Of a stretch of DNA of 64,000 bases, positions 46,065 to 59,800 are shown in pieces; the stretch's first letter is position 1, and every line of letters starts with the position of its first letter. The stretch spans positions 40,041,041 through 40,105,040 of the forward strand of contig CM046354.1 in assembly GCA_025403435.1 (NCBI GenBank), written 5' to 3'. Below the pieces are notes generated by a model. That model worked only from the letters and a program-made list of their open reading frames with translations, searched no databases and had not been told where the DNA came from. The stretch comes from Artocarpus heterophyllus. Lineage: Eukaryota > Streptophyta > Magnoliopsida > Rosales > Moraceae. The position numbers and the translations under genes were made by a program.

Positions 46065-48076
46065 TGTTAGACATGTATGCCCTAAGGAGTAAAAATGTAA
46101 TAAGTTTTTGAAGACATTTTTATCAATAAAGAATTTATTTATTGTTTATATACCAAATCTTGTCCTCTTTACCTTCATATTAGTTGAATGTACATTCAGC
46201 AAACAATACTATGAGACTGTCAGTCTAAACCTTTAAGAATTTGGCATATGATAGACAAATTATGCGGAAGACATGATTCTTAAGGTGACGGTCTAAATCA
46301 TAAGATCCGCAATCGAGGGAATAAAGTTGGGCGCTTTATTCTTGTAAAGATTGTTATGTTGTCTATATCCCTATTGGGAGATGGTTTGCCTTGATCATCG
46401 GTGGTGGACCTCGTGAATAGAAACATTGGCACGTTGTCATAGGTGACGATGTATTGGATCGGCACATAAAGTGAATTCATTTGGATTAATAATTTTGTCT
46501 CAGCAAATCGATTCACTTTAGATGATCATTTGTATTGTATCGTAATCCCGAGATGAATAGTGGGTTTGTTATCTTGACTTGTGTCTTTTGATGTACCAAA
46601 GGGTGACACCCACATCTTAAAAGTGGTATGCATGCCGGTACATTGGAGGCATGACTCTTGATAGCATGGACCTGGTATTCATAGATATGAAATCTATAGC
46701 TCCTCTTTAGGATTAGTGATATCCTCTTATATGCGTTATCTGTAATTGGAAAACTAGAGCACTCAACCATTTAGATACATAAGTGTAACTGATTGGTATA
46801 CTGTCTTTAGATGGTAAGTTTTCCAATGGTGAGATAATGGAACGTAAGATAAAAATAATCGGGAAGGTAAGACAGAACTTGTCCTTAAGCCGATTATAGA
46901 TAATCATATGGGGATATGATACACTATGATATGTCATGGAGACTTAGCTATACGGGCTTCGTAATTCTATGTAGTTCGAGAGTGTAGCTCCAAGCTTTTA
47001 GTGGAGTAGCATTGGAGTTGATAATTATGAAGTGTATATCTAGGATATTAGGTTTTGTAATTATCAGGAGCTTGAACTATATAGGTCAATTTGGTCCCCT
47101 TTGTTAGCTTACAACATCCTATAACCATACGACATGCTTTTTCAATAATTGGTGACTTATATCGGATTTATTAGATTGATTGAAATTTGGAAGAATCAAA
47201 TAATTCATGTCTGTTTATCAGTTGAATTCATTTTGTGATAAAAAATTAATTCAAGATAAACTTGTTGAATTATACGGACCAGATAATTCTTGTCCGTTTA
47301 TTGGTTGATTTAATTTTGAATAAATTGGATCAAGATAAACTTGTAGAATCATTAGGAATTCATTTATTTTCCTAGAGATTATCTAGATAAAGTTGTTTTA
47401 ATCAGATAAATTTTCTATTGGGTTATTTGATTTAAAACTGAGACTTTATCCTATAGAATCTCCGGTGGAAATTAAAAGATTCGCTGAGATATTAATCGAC
47501 AGTTTGGCATGCCGATCCTCATTTTTGGCCTGCCGATAGGGCTTGTTCAGACTGCTGATGAGCGAAAGATAAGATCACGTGTTTTTACGCGGGTCTTATT
47601 AGATATTGATGCGAATTTGATTCTGATTCAAATTTTGAGACCTAATCTGATAAGGACTGACCCTGGACCCAACCTCTATAAATAGGGAGTAAGTCTTAAG
47701 AGTTACTCAAATCAATTGAGAGATTAGGAGTGATAATCTGTTGATGAGAATCTGAAAACTCCCTGAGAGCTCTTGTTCACAAATCACAAACGCTTGCTTT
47801 GGGTTCTCTTAATTGGTTGGAAGGAGAGCCATCTGGTGGAAGAGCTATACGTGTGAGCCCATACTCACTCAGATCGTGGATAGAGAATAGCAAAGAAGAC
47901 CAATTGGTTGAGGCTCTTCTAGAACATTACTTCTCTTCACTGATTACAAGAGCTTTTCGGCACACAAAGGTTAGTAAGATCTGGTTAATTTATGCATATA
48001 GCATGTCAAACTTGTGTTTTAGAAAATACTCTGATATAAAATTTTTAAAATTCTGCTACGTACTATTTTTCCAACA
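46065..48076 (+). repeat. 5' LTR of element D, 2012 bp
   Basis: TGTTAGACATGTATGCCC to TTTTTCCAACA, followed by ATTGGTATCAGAGC. TATA box TATAAATAG at 47677-47685; units at 47500-47562. An extended sense ORF (107 codons, 47799-48122) covers the region of the 77-codon ORF of the other copies. Confidence 0.94.
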
Positions 48077-48090
48077 ATTGGTATCAGAGC
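48077..48090 (+). promoter_or_regulatory. Primer-binding site of element D
   Basis: ATTGGTATCAGAGC directly after the LTR, complementary to initiator-Met tRNA. Confidence 0.92.
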
Positions 48091-49768
48091 CATGGTTTTT
48101 ACATAAATTTACGAGTTTGTAATCATGTTATGTGCATAAATTTTGTGATCTTAATCTCTCCTATGCTTGAATTAATTTTATAGAGAGATGGCACTCCAGG
48201 TTTCTATATATTATATATGCTGTCATGGATTATGTGCTGAATGTTTATTAATTAATTATGGTTGAGTAAATGGTTATTTAATTATTTATTAATTAATTAA
48301 TTTATACCGGTAATAGTTCCTTAGAGGTTAGAATGTGTATCTAGGTCTTTTATGTAATTAGATGGCGGACTATCATCTCTGTCTAGGAATTGTTATTTAA
48401 TTTTGTAAGATTTTTGTAATTAAATAATTATTCAGAGAAGACAGATCAAGATGACAGATCTAGAAGAAGGATCTAGAAGATTGATGATGGTGCTCCCAGG
48501 TATTTCTTGAGTCTCTAATTTTATATTTTTGAATTGTTGAAAATAAAATTGATGCATTGCTTTAAAAATTGTATTTTCTAGAATGGGGATTTCTGCTCGG
48601 TCGACAAGCTGAACCCACCAAATCGGCAGGCCGATGGTCATAGATCGGTAGGCCGAATGTGAGGTTTGGCAGGCCGATAGCGGGGCAAAAATCAGGTGGC
48701 TCTGATGGCAGACCAAACTTTCAGGTCGAGAGGTCGATCTTTCATGCATCGGCAGGCCGATTTGAAGACCGGTAGGTTGATGGTCATGACTAGCAGGTCG
48801 ATCACCCAGATCGGCTTGCCAGCAGAGAGCTAAAAATTCTTCCCAAAAAGGTGCAGCTTTAATTTCATTTTTGGGATAATTTTGAGAGACATTAAATTTG
48901 GATACGAATGAAAATATGAAGTATTTGATTCATACGGGATTGAAGGCTTAAAGATGGGCATTACGTGAAGAAGGATACTACCTGGAGATTCAAGGATGAA
49001 GAATCGATAATATGTTTTGATTATTCTCTTGTAATCTTTATTTTCTATTCTTTAGGGTGGAACTATAATAGTACAGTTATTTATTATTGTGCTTGTAACT
49101 TTGTTTGTCTGCATTATAATATGATTTGCCACGTATATTGATAACATGTCATATAGAATAGGGAGTGCCGCTCACATTAAAATTGTTCATGCATGTTCTT
49201 AAAATAAAACCTTGATTTTAAAAGATTGAGTGGGAGAAGGTTTTCAAAGTGAGGACCTAAGGCCTCCATCGTTGGTCCATAGGCAGAACATGGTGGTCCT
49301 GACCCCTATGAAGGGATTTCTATCATGTACCAGATTGGATTTCTGAGAGGATAAGGTATTTTAGCATGATTTATGGTTACACACTCCTAGGTGGTGATTA
49401 TAAATCATGGATAAAATATTAAAACGATGGTTATACACTCACGTTAATTTTATTATTAACCTCCCCTAGGAGCTCTGTTAATAAAATTAGTGGCCAAAGA
49501 AACGATTATTAATATATGCTGGATCATACGGGTCCTGGATGACAAATATTAATCAGGAGGGGATCCATGTTCTTGATTGAATTTGGCATGACTCCCCTAG
49601 GAGCTTGTTGAATTATGAGTTGGGAATTATCGTTGTAAGGTTGTGATATTTTCAAGGTTTTGATACAACACATTTGTATTTTTTTTCATGATTAATTGTG
49701 TTATCTTACTAAATTATTATGATATGTTTCCTTATGTTTGGTATATGATTCTTTATTGTAGATTACAA

Positions 49769-52700
49769 ATGTCTAAAAACACTATATCTTTGATACTTGA
49801 CAAAAACCTATTGACTGGAGAGAATAATAATGATTGGAAACGGAACCTGGATATCATCCTCTCCTTTGAGAAACTAAAATTTGTGTTGACAACCCCTTGT
49901 CCTCCCAAGCCTACGGGAGACTTAACTAATGAGCAATTCCAAGCGTATGATCGCTAGAAAGATGCTAATGATCAGGCCCGTTGCTATGTTATGGCTAGCA
50001 TGAATAACGTGCTGCAGGTTCAACATCAGGATTATGAGACTGCGAAGCAAATCTTGGATAATCTTGAGGATATGTTTGAAGGCCAGGCCATAACAAAGTG
50101 GCAAAGGGCGCTTCAGAAACTTCTTAACTGTAAGCAGAGGCCGGGAACATCTGTAAAGAAGCACATGATGTTGGTCATGGATTACCTCGTTGAGGCTCAA
50201 ACCAATGGAGCTGATATCGATACTAAAACTTAGATGACTATGGTCTTTGAGACTCTATCAAAGGAATTTATTCTGTTTAGAGATACATTTAATTTAAGCA
50301 ATAGATGGGATATGAGCTTGATGAAATTAATGAAACAGTTACAGGAGTTCGAGCTACTGATCAAGGAGTCTCCTACGGGTGGAGAGGCCAATTTGGTAGC
50401 TGCTTCTAGTTCCAATCCCAACTCTAGGAAAGGAAAGAAGCAACGGGCCAAGAACGAGAAGTTTTCTATTCTTGCTAGCACTAACAGCAAGAAAAGAAGA
50501 AGAAGAACCCAAAGAAGCTTAAGTGCTTCTTTTGTGGGAAGGTTGGGCACATCAAGAAGCATTGCAAGGACTTCCTCTCCAAAGGAGGTAGGTGTGACCT
50601 TTTGTATTTAGAAACTTGTTTGGTTAAGGAATCCAGTGACATTTGGGTCATAGATTTCGGTGCAACTAATAATGTTTGTGTTTCTCTATAGGGGTCAAAG
50701 AAACGAGAAGTCTACTACATGAAGACTTCATGCTTTAGATGGGCGATGGATCTTTGGTCTCAGCGAAAGCAGTGGGAGACGTCTATCTTTATTTTGATAA
50801 ATATAGGAATTTATTTTTGCAAGATTGTTTTTATGTTCCTAAATTTAAAAGGAACTTAATTTCTGTAGCTTGTTTATTTAAAGACTCCTATTTGGTCTCT
50901 TCTAATGATAAAGTAGTGATAAGTACAAACAAATCTTTTATTTGTTCTAGAAGGATGCAAAATAATCTATATTTTATTAAACCTAAGATGGACTTACTAC
51001 TTAATACTGAGATAAATGATAATAACTCTAAAAAGACTTAAAACTTCTCCCTCTAATAAGACTTATCTTTGGCATTTGTGCCTTGGTCATATTAACCTGA
51101 ATAGGATTCAAAGGCTGGTAAGGGATGGACCTTTAAGTCACTTAAAGGTGGAATCTATAGCTCAATGCGAATCTTGTTCGTAGGGTAAAATGACCAATAG
51201 ACCATTCGAGTCTAAGGGCAATACGGCCAAAGGGGTTCTAAAACTTGTGCATAGTGATGTTTGCAGACCAATGAACATCTGGGCAAGAGGAGGGTATGAG
51301 TTCTTCGTTATTTTTATTAACGATTACTTAAGATATAGGTATGTGTACCTGATGCACCACAAAAGTGAAACTTTTGACAAGTTTAGGGAGTTCCGAGCTG
51401 AAGTGGCAAAACAATTAGGTAGACCCAAAAAGACACTTCGATCCGATTGAGGTGGAGAATACCTTTCTGATGAGTTCTTGGGACACCTATTAGAGAATGG
51501 GATTTTATCTTAATTGACAACACCAGGGACTCCAAAGTAGAATGGTGTAGCGGAGAGAAGAAATAGGACCTTATTGGACATGATTAGGTCCATGATGAGT
51601 TATTCATCATTGCCTTTATCTTTTTGGGGATTTGCAGTACAAACCGCATGTTATCTTTTGAACGTTGTGTTGGAAACAAAGTGCGCAGCAGAATTTTAAA
51701 AATTTTCCATCAGAGTAATCTCCAAAACACAAGTTTGACATGTTATAAGTAGAAATTAGACAGATCTTACTAACCTCAGTGTGCCGAAGAACCTCCGCAA
51801 CCTGTGTAGAGAAGTAACGTTCTAGAAGAGTCTCAACCAACTGGTCTTCTTTGCTATTCTCTATCCACAACCGGAGTGAGTGTGGGCTCACACGTATAGC
51901 TCTTCCACCGGTGACTCTCCTTCCAACCAATAGAGAGAACCCAAAGCTAGTGCTCATGATTTGTGAACAAAAGCTCCCGGGGAGTTTTCAGATGCTCACT
52001 AGAAGAGTATCACTCTTAATCTCTCAAATTGATCTGAGTAAATCATGAGACTCACTCCTTTTTTATAGCTATTGGTCCTGGGGTCAATCCATATCAAATT
52101 AGATCTCAAAAACTCGAAACGGAATCAAGTTTGGATCAATATATGATAAGATCTGCGTGAAAATGCGTAATCTTATCTCTCGCTGATCGACAGGCCGAAT
52201 TGGCCCCATCGGCAGGCCGAATACGTCATCCAGCAGGCCGAACTCCCGAGAAAAAATCTCCACGAATCTATTATTTTCCACCCGAGATTCTAAAGGATAA
52301 AGTCTCAGTTTTGATTCAAATAACCCAATAGAGAAGTTATCTGATCAAAACAAACTTTATGAAGATAATCTCTAAGAAAATAAATCAATTCACAATAATT
52401 CTACAAGTTTATCTTGTTCTAATTTGTCCAAAATTAAAACAACCGATAAACAGACAAGAACTATCTGATCGCAATAATTCAACAAGTTTATCTTGAACTA
52501 ATTTCTTACAAAATTAATTCAACCGATAAACAGACATGAATTATTTGATTCTTACAAATTTTAAACCAATCTGATAAATCCGACATAAGTCACCAATTAT
52601 TGGAAAAGCACGCCGTGTCCTTACAGAACTTTGTGAGCTAGCAAAGAGGACCAAAATGGACCTATAAAGTTCGAGCTCATGATTATTATGAAACCCAATA

Positions 52701-53593
52701 TCTCATATATACATTTCACAATTATCAACTCCAACGCTACTCCACTAAAAGCTTGGAGCTGCACTCTCGAACTTTATAGAATTACGAAGCTCGTGTAGCT
52801 AAGTCTCCATGACATATCATAGTGTATCGCATCCCCATATGATCATCCATAATCGGCTTAAGGACAAGTTCTGTCTTGCCTTCCCGATTATTTTTATCTT
52901 ACGTTCCATTGTCTCACCATTAGAAAACTTACCATCCAAAGATAGTATACCATTCGGTTACACCTATGTATCCAAATGGTTGAGTGCTCCAGTTTTCCAA
53001 TTACAGGACAATGCATATAAGAGGATATCATTACTCCTAAAGAGGAGCTATGGATTCCATATCTATGAATAACAAGTCTACGCTATCAAGAGTCATGCCT
53101 CCAAAAGGGATATAGACAACATAACAATCTTTACATGAATAAAGCGTCCAACTTTATTCCCTCGATTGCGGATCATATGATTTAGACCGTCACCCTAAGA
53201 ATCGTGTCTTCCGCATAATCAGTCCATCATATGCCCAATTCTTAAAGGTTTAGACTGATAGTCTCAGACTACTGTTTGCTTATCATACATTCAACAAATA
53301 TGAACGTAAAGAGGACAAGATTTGGTATATATAAATGAATAAATTCTTTATTGATAAAAATGTCTCCAAAAACGTATTACATTTTTACTCCTCAGGGCAT
53401 ACATGTCTAACACATTGTGCCTTCAAAATCGGTCCCTAAAACTCCTCACGAGTTGTGGATGGGCAGGAAGACATCCATAAACCATATTCGCATATGGGGA
53501 TGTCCAGCTCATGTCCTGTTTAAGGATGCGAATAAGTTGGAAGCACGTTTGGAAGTTTGCGTGTTTGTAGGATATCCAAAAGGGACTAAAGGG
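49769..53593 (+). pseudogene. Element D gag-protease-integrase, decayed
   Basis: Start MSKNTISLILDKNLLTGENN at 49769. Stops occur at AYDR-stop-KDAND (about 49957) and at about 50232. A frame change before the knuckle (IKKHCKD region, about 50520-50580) follows. Protease region FWVIDFGATNNVC has lost the DSG serine. Integrase pieces LVHSDVCRPM, VIFINDYLRYRYVYLM, TLRSD-stop, [20 protein letters not shown]. After F, from 53413, it resumes with [20 protein letters not shown] and [20 protein letters not shown] to GYPKGTKG at 53593. No function remains. Confidence 0.88.
51668..53412 (-). mobile_element. Copia solo LTR F inside D, opposite orientation, with internal deletion
   Basis: TGTTGGAAAC at 51668 to CATGTCTAACA at 53412. 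Flanks CGTTG (51663-51667) and CATTG (53413-53417) form a TSD differing by one CpG-type change, and D's integrase frame continues across it. At about 53103 the sequence jumps from GTCATGCCTCC to AAAAGGGATATAGACAAC, skipping about 265 bp present in other LTRs. The breakpoints share CTCC(C)AA words. Full family length would be about 2.01 kb. Confidence 0.93.
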
Positions 53594-54801
53594 AGTCTCA
53601 AAGACCATAGTCATCTGAGTTTCAGCATCGATGTCAGCTCCATTGGTTTGAGCCTCAACGAGGTAACCCATGACCAACATCATATGCTTCTTTACAGATG
53701 TCCCCGGCCTCTGTCTACTATTTAGAAGTTTTTGAAGCACCCCTTGCCGCTTTGTTATGGCTTGGCCTCTAAACATATCCTCTAAATTATCTAAGATTTG
53801 CTTCGTAGTCACATAATCTTGATGTTGAGCTTGTAGCATATTATTCATGCTGGCCATAACATAGCAGCGGGCCTTATCATTAGCATCTTTCTAGTGATCA
53901 TACACTTGGAATTTCTCATTAGATGAGTCTTTTGTAGGCTCAGGAGGACAAGGGGTTATCAGTACATATTTCAGTTTCTTAAAGGAAAGGACGAAATCCA
54001 GGTTGCGTTTTCAATCATTATAGTTCTCTCTAGCTAATAGGTTTTTGTCAAGTATCGATAATAAAGCGTTTTTAGATATTTTTAATCTACAATAAAGAAT
54101 CATATACCAAACATAAGCAAACATATGATAATAATTTAGTAAGATAACACAATCATGTAAAAACATACAAATGTGTTTATGTGCCAAAACCTTGAAAATA
54201 TCACAACCTTACAATGATAATTCCCAACTCAGAATTCAACAAGCTCCTAGGGGAGTCATGCAAAATTCAATTAGGAATATGGATCCCCTCCTGATTAATA
54301 TATGCTATCCAAGACCTGTATGATCCAGCATATATTAATAATCATTTCTTTGGCCATCAATTTTATTAACAGAGCTACTAGGGGAGGTTAATAATAAAAT
54401 TAACGTGAGTGTATAACCATCGTTTCAATATTTTATCCATGATTTATAATCATCACGTAGGTGTGTGCAACCATAAATGATGCTAAAATACCTTATCCTC
54501 TTAGAGATCCAATCTGGTACATGATAGAAATCCCTTCCTAGGGGTTGGGACAACCATGTTCTGCCTATGGACCAACGATTGAGGCCTTAGGTTATCTCTT
54601 CAAAAACATTCTCCCACTCAATCTTTTGAAAACAAGGTTTTATTTTAAGAATATGCATGAACAATTTTAATATGAGTGGCACTCCCTATTCTGTATAATA
54701 TGTTATCAATATTCATGGCAAATCATATTATAATATAGACAAGCAAAGCAATCAAACAAAGCTACAAACAAAATAATAAATAACCGTAATATTATGGTTC
54801 C
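53594..54801 (-). mobile_element. Copia element G, gag and leader part, interrupted by E
   Basis: Minus-strand gag N-terminal part from 54079 down to 53594, then a head-on junction with D. The gag start is mutated (ATA TCT AAA AAC in place of ATG TCT). A piece in frame (53857-) reads [41 protein letters not shown] stop lies at about 53892. The leader with the CCTAGG hairpin array (54232-54561) runs to GTAATATTATGGTTCC at 54801, where E inserted (candidate TSD GTTCC). The rest of G should continue beyond E, outside the window. Confidence 0.88.
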
Positions 54802-56813
54802 TATTGGAAACAAAGTGCGCAGCGGAATTTTAAAATTTTTCGTCAGAGAATTTTCCAAAACACAAGTTTGACATGTTATATGTATAAATTAAACAGATCT
54901 TACTAACCTCAGTGTGCCGAAGAACCTCCGTGACCTGTGTAGAGAAGTAACGTTCCAGAAGAGCCTCAACCAACTGGTCTTCTTTGCTATTCTCTATCCA
55001 CAACCGGAGTGAGTATGGGCTCACACGTACAACTCTTCCACCGGTGACTCTCCTTCCAACCAATAGAGAGAACCCAAAGCTAGTGTTCGTGATTTGTGAA
55101 CAAAAGCTCTCAGGGAGTTTTCAGATGCTCACTAGAAGAGTATCACTCTTAATCTCTCAAATTGATCTGAGTAAATCATTAGACTCACTCCCTTTTTATA
55201 CCTATTGGTCCTTGGGGTCAGTCCATATCAGATTAGGTCTCAAAAATCGAAACAGAATCAAGTTCGGATCAATATCTGATAAGATACGCGTGAAAAACGC
55301 GTAATCTTAACTGTCGCGGTCGGCATGCCGAACTGTGTGATAGGCAGGCCGAACTGACCAGTTCGGCAGGCCGAACTGTCGAGAAAAAATCTCCGCGAAT
55401 CTTTTATTTTCCACCCGAGATTCTAAAGGATAAAGTCTCAGTTTTGATTCAAATAGCCCAATAGAAAAGATATCTGATCAAAACAAAATTTATCAAGATA
55501 ATCTCTAAGAAAATAAATCAATTCACAATAATTCTACAAGTTTATCTTGTTCTAATTGTCCAAAATTAAAACAACCGATAAACAGACAAGAATTATCCAA
55601 ACGCCATAATTCAACAAGTTCATCTTGAACTAATTTCTTACATAATTAATTCAACCGATAAACAGACATGAATTATTTGATTCTTATAAATTTTAAACCA
55701 ATCTGATAAATCCGACATAAGTCACCAATTATTGGAAAAGCACGCCGTGTCGTTACAGGATTTTGTGAGCTAGCAAAGGGGACCAAAATGGACCTATAAA
55801 GTTCAAGCTCATGATAATTATGAAATCCAATATCCCAGATATACATTTCACAATTATCAACTCCAACGTTACTCCACTAAAAGCTTGGAGCTGCACTCTT
55901 GAACTTTATAGAATTACGAAGCTCGTGTAGCTAAGTCTCCATGACATATCATAGTGTATCGCATCCCCATATGATCATCCATAATCGGCTTAAGGACAAG
56001 TTCTGTCTTACCTTCCCGATTATTTTTATCTTACGTTCCATTGTCTCACCATTAGAAAACTTACCATCCAAAGATAGTATACCATTCGGTTACACCTATG
56101 TATCCAAATGGTTGAGCGCTCCAATTTTCCAATTACAGGACAACGCATATAAGAGGATATCATTACTCCTAAAGAGGAGCTATGGATTCCATATCTATGA
56201 ATAACAAGTCTACGCTACCAAGAGTCATGCCTCCAACGTACCGGCATGCATGCCACTATAGAGATGTGGGAGTCACCCATTGGTACATCAAAAGACACAA
56301 ATCGAGACAACGGGCCCATTATTCATCTCAGGATTAAGATACAATACAAATGATTGTCTAAAGTGAATCGATTTGCCAAGACAGAATTATTAATCCAAAT
56401 CAATTCACTTTATGTCCCGATCCAACACATCGTCACCTATGACAACGCGCCAATGTTTCTATTCACGGAGTCCAACTCCGATGGCCAAGACAAACCATCT
56501 CCCAAAAAGGGATATAGACAACATAACAATCTTTACATGAATAAAGCGCCCAACTTTATTCCCTCGATTGCGGATCATATATTTTAGACCATCACCTTAA
56601 GAGTCGTGTCTACCGTATAATCATCCCATCATATGCCCAACTCTTAAGGTTTAGACTGACAGTCTCAGACTACTGTTTGCTTATCATACATTCAACAAAT
56701 ATGAACGTAAAGAGGACAATATTTGGTATATATAAATGAATAAATTCTTTATTGATAAAAATGTCTCCAAAAATGTATTACATTTTTACTCCTTAGAGCA
56801 TACATGTCTAACA
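54802..56813 (-). repeat. 3' LTR of element E, 2012 bp
   Basis: TATTGGAAACAAAGTGCG to CATGTCTAACA. Three units at 55318-55382; TATA box 55193-55200. Confidence 0.95.
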
Positions 56814-56827
56814 ATCTCCCACTTGCA

Positions 56828-59800
56828 CTAAGTGAGTAAATACTGCAAATTTCGCATCCCCATAGTTTCCACATGCCTTTTGAAGACTCTCCCAGAAAGT
56901 GTCTTTGTAAATGGATTAGCTAAATTGTCCTCTGACGCGATGTTGCACACCGTGACATGCCCGCTCTCAACGAAGTCCTTTATCACATGATACTTCCGAT
57001 CAATATGCTTACTCTTCTTGTGAAATCTTGGTTCCTTAGCATTAGCTACCGCCGCACTGTTATCACAGTACAGTGATACCGCTTTATCCACACTAGGAAC
57101 TACCTCAAGATCCCCAAGGAACTTGCGGAGCCACACTGCTTCTTTCGAAGCATCACTAGCCGCCACATACTCGGCCTCCATCATCGAATCCGAAGTGCAA
57201 TCTTGCTTCGCACTACTCCAACTGATGGCACCGCCACCCAGAGTAAACACAAACCCTAAAGTCGATTTCCTAGAATCCAGGCAGGATTGAAAATCCGAAT
57301 CAGTGTATCCTAGAGGAGTTAAATCCTCACCCGAATACACAAGCATATACCCACGAGTCCTTCTCAGGTACTTGAAAATATGCTTTACCGCAACCCAATG
57401 GTTCGGTCCTGGATCCGCCTGAAATCGACTCACAATCCCGACCGCATAACTAATATCTGGTCGAGTGCAAAGCATGGCATACATGAGACTACCCACTGCC
57501 GAAGCATAAGGTACCTTCTTCATGTATTCTCTTTCTTCATAAGACTTTGGAGAGTCTTTCTTAGAAAGAGTAATTCCAGACCTAGATGGTTGCCCACCTT
57601 TCTTGGAATCCTGCATTGCAAACCTCCTGAGAATTTTATCTATGTAGCTGGCCTGTGACAAAGCTATCATTTTGTTCTTCCTATCCCGAAAGATCTGGAT
57701 ACTGAGAACAAAATTAGCCTCACCCAAGTCCTTCATGTCAAACTGCTTGGTCAACCATAATTTGACCGATGACAACGCCCCAACGTCATTGCCAATTAGC
57801 AGAATGTCATCTACATAGAGTAGTAGAAAAACCACCTTCCCATTCTTAATGTGTTTGTAAACACATGGTTCATCCACATTTTGTGAGAACCCATAAGTCT
57901 TGATCACTTGATCAAATCTTATGTTCCAAGAACGAGAAGCCTGCTTAAGTCCATAAATAGACTTTAGCAACTTACAAACCTTACCCTCTTGACCCGCGAC
58001 CTTGAACCTGTCTGGTTGTTCCATATAAATGTACTCATTAAGATAGCCATTCAGAAAAGCCGTCTTGACATCCATCTGCCAAATCTCGTAGTCGAGAGCG
58101 GCAGCTATGGACAAGAGAATCCGGATGGACTTAAGCATGGCTACAGGCGAAAAGGTTTCCTCATAATCGATTTCTTCCTTTTGCGTATAACCCTTAGCTA
58201 CCAGTCTAGCCTTAAAGGTTTCGACCTTTCCATCCACTCCTCTTTTCCTCTTGTAGATCCACTTACTCTCTATGGGTTTTACCCCATCGGGAAGATCCAC
58301 AAGCTCCTAGACCCGATTAGTCTCCATAGACTTCATCTCAATGTTCATGGCCTCTGTCCAGAGTCTTGAATCAACATCCTCCATAGCTTCTGCGTAAGTA
58401 TAAGGATCCCTGTCATGTTCATCCGGTTCAGCCAAAAAGACCTCCCCATTGAACATATACCTCTCAGGTTGACGCCTGATCCTCCCACTACGCCGAAGCC
58501 CCTGAGGTTGTTGTTCAGGTTTGTTTGGTTTTTCTACACCGATCGGAATGGTTTCGTTCGGAACCTCTGGAGTAAACAGATTACCCCTCAACTCCTCAAG
58601 CACCACTTTGCTGCGAGGTTTAAAGTCGTTCATGTAACTCTCCTCAAGGAAAGTTGCATTAGTTGAAACCACGACTTTATTTTCCTTTGGGTTATGAAAA
58701 TAACCCCCTTTAGTCCCTTTTGGATATCCTACAAATACGTAAACTTCTGAACGTGCTTCCAACTTATTCAGATCCTTAAACAGGACATGAGCTGGACATC
58801 CCCATATGCGAATATGGTTTAAGGATGTCTTCCGTCTTGTCCACAACTCGTGAGGAGTTTTAGGGACCGATTTTGAAGGCACATTGTTCAAAAGATAACA
58901 TGTGGTTTGTAGTGCATATCCCCAAAAAGATAAAGGCAATGATGAATAACTCATCATGGACCGAATCATGTCCAACAAAGTCCTATTCCTTCTCTCTGCT
59001 ACGCCATTCTGCTGCGGAGTACCCGGCGTAGTCAAATGGGATAAAATCCCATTCTCTAACAAGTGTCCCAAGAACTCATCAGAAAGGTATTCCCCACCTC
59101 GATCAGATCGAAGTGCCTTTATGGGTCTACCTAATTGCTTTTCCACTTCAGCCCGAAACTCCCTGAACTTATCATAAGTTTCTCTTTTGTGGTGCATTAG
59201 GAACACATACCCATATTTTGAGTAATCGTCAATAAAAGTAACGAAGTACTCATACCCTCCTCGTGCCCGGATGTTCATCGGTCCGCAAACATCACTATGC
59301 ACAAGTTCTAGAACCCCTTCGGCCCTATTGCCCTTAGACCCGTATGGTCTTTTGGTCATTTTACCCTCCAAACAAGATTCACATTGAGGTATAGATTCCA
59401 CCTTTAAGTGACTTAAAGGTCCATCCCTTACCAACCTTTGAATCCTATTTAGGTTAATATGGCCAAGGCGCAAATGCCAAAGATAAGTCTTATTAGAGTG
59501 AGAAGTTTTAAGTCTTTTTGAGTCATTATCATTTATCTCAGCATTAAGCAATAGGTCCATCTTAGGTTTGATAAAATATAGATTATTTTGCATCCATCCA
59601 GAACAGATAAAAGATTTGTTTTTACGAATCACCACTTTTTCATTAAAAGATACCACGTAGGAGTCTTTAAATAAAGAAGATACAGAAATTAAATTCCTTT
59701 TAAATTTAGGAACATAAAAACAATCTCGCAAAATTAAACTCCTATAATTATCAAAATAAAGATGGACATCTCCCACTGCTTCCGCTGAGACCAAGGATCC

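Larger units (their letters stand above)
46065..53593 (+). mobile_element. Ty1/copia element D, 5' part only, plus orientation
   Basis: 5' LTR 46065-48076, primer site 48077-48090, leader with unit cluster and hairpin array, gag-protease-integrase remnants from 49769, interrupted by solo LTR F at 51668-53412, then 181 bp more of integrase to 53593. There the sequence switches to the opposite-strand gag of G. RT, RNase H and the 3' LTR are absent. Left flank GTAAT (46060-46064) lies in the PPR gene. It is more mutated than A, B and E. Confidence 0.92.
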
